From assembly GCA_023389425.1 (NCBI GenBank), contig JAEWEK010000155.1:1-6201 (forward strand): a stretch of DNA of 6,201 bases, in the 5' to 3' direction. This document shows, piece by piece, positions 5,881-6,201 of this stretch; positions within the stretch are counted from its first letter, which is position 1, and the number at the start of each line of letters is the position of its first letter. This DNA comes from Pseudomonadota bacterium (GTDB lineage Bacteria > Pseudomonadota > Gammaproteobacteria > Burkholderiales > Burkholderiaceae_D). A model generated the notes under the pieces. The model made no database searches. It was not told the DNA's origin and saw only the letters and a list, made by a program, of their open reading frames with translations. The position numbers were made by a program, and so were the translations under genes.

Positions 5881-6201
5881 ATGCGCAATCCGGACGTCGT
5901 TACCATGGGCGAAGCGATGGCCCTGCTGATCGCCCGCCAAACCGGGCCGCTGGCAGGCGTGGGCGAATTCGAACGCGCCACCGCCGGCGCCGAGCTGAAC
6001 GTGTCGGTCGGCCTGTCCCGGCTGGGATACAAGGTCGCCTACATCAGCCGCCTCGGCGACGACAGCCTGGGCCACGGCCTGCGCGCCTTCATGGCCGCGC
6101 AAGGCCTGGACCTGCGCCACGTCCGGACGGATGCCCACAACCCGACCGGCTTCATGTTCAAGGCCATGGCCGGCGACGGCTCGGACCCGGAGATCGAGTA
6201 C
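5881..6201 (+). CDS. kdgK: PfkB-family sugar kinase, probable 2-keto-3-deoxygluconate kinase, 3' end outside window
   Basis: 107 codons from ATG to the window edge with no stop, about a third of a normal kinase of this family. The ribosome site TAAGGAGAG overlaps the stop codon of the lyase gene, leaving a 10-base gap and implying translational coupling. Visible PfkB landmarks are TMGEAMALL (8-16), a substrate-binding stretch AGAELNVSVGLSRLG (35-49) and ISRLGDDSLG (55-64). The GEAM start and AGAELNVS resemble KdgK proteins, which phosphorylate KDG to KDPG in the cytoplasm for cleavage by Eda. The family call is firm. The KDG specificity rests mainly on its place after two lyase-pathway genes. 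The ATP-binding C-terminal signature is not in view. Fructokinase or another PfkB sugar kinase is the alternative. Confidence 0.83.
   Translation, partial: MRNPDVVTMGEAMALLIARQTGPLAGVGEFERATAGAELNVSVGLSRLGYKVAYISRLGDDSLGHGLRAFMAAQGLDLRHVRTDAHNPTGFMFKAMAGDGSDPEIEY

Noticed and set aside
3570..6032. 820-codon open frame on the minus strand spanning the lyase gene and parts of its neighbours
   Set aside because: It lies antisense to three well-supported genes, its low-complexity His/Arg/Ala/Gly-rich translation has no recognisable domain, and long antisense frames are expected in GC-rich DNA with strong third-position bias.
1..6201. A wholly new defence, phage or mobile-element system
   Set aside because: Every gene falls into a recognisable catabolic or regulatory family, and nothing resembles nucleases, toxins, reverse transcriptases or integrases. 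Novelty, if any, is in substrate and regulation.

Overview
The window is GC-rich DNA with a strong G/C bias at third codon positions. It comes from a Gram-negative proteobacterium: there is a Sec-type and a Tat-type export signal and a GTCG-type REP hairpin family. A betaproteobacterium of the Massilia/Duganella kind (Oxalobacteraceae) is my best guess, from general sequence feel only. All six genes read on the + strand, and together they look like a polyuronate (uronic-acid polysaccharide) degradation locus.

Layout: (1) 1-416 is the C-terminal half of a uronate dehydrogenase (Udh). (2) 460-1692 is an exported alginate-lyase-superfamily protein, most like family PL38, starting at TTG behind a good ribosome binding site. 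(3) 1693-2038 is a 346-base intergenic stretch. Its first part holds three copies of a REP-like palindrome, two direct and one inverted. Its AT-richer second part is the control region of the next operon: a candidate promoter, a near-perfect inverted repeat over the -35 box, several TAAATCG-type LacI-family operator candidates, a 15-bp perfect direct repeat and a GC hairpin followed by a short T run. (4) 2039-6201 is a tightly packed operon: LacI-family regulator, short-chain dehydrogenase, Tat-exported heparinase II/III-family lyase, and the start of a PfkB-family sugar kinase (probable KdgK) that runs off the window. Gaps between these genes are 26, 17 and 10 bases.

Inferred joint role: the PL38-like enzyme cuts a polyuronate outside the cytoplasm, and the heparinase II/III-like enzyme takes the oligomers down to unsaturated monomers. 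These rearrange to 4-deoxy-L-erythro-5-hexoseulose uronate (DEH). The SDR would reduce DEH to 2-keto-3-deoxygluconate (KDG), and the kinase would phosphorylate KDG to KDPG for the Entner-Doudoroff pathway. Udh would oxidise the saturated hexuronate left at chain ends. Because characterised Udh enzymes act on glucuronate and galacturonate rather than mannuronate or guluronate, a glucuronate polymer (glucuronan-like) fits at least as well as alginate. The LacI-family protein probably represses its own operon from the sites just upstream.

I see no CRISPR array, tRNA, rRNA, transposase or phage gene. The most unusual points are the apparent loss of two of the three zinc-ligand positions in the heparinase II/III-family enzyme and the dense symmetry of the regulator's control region.
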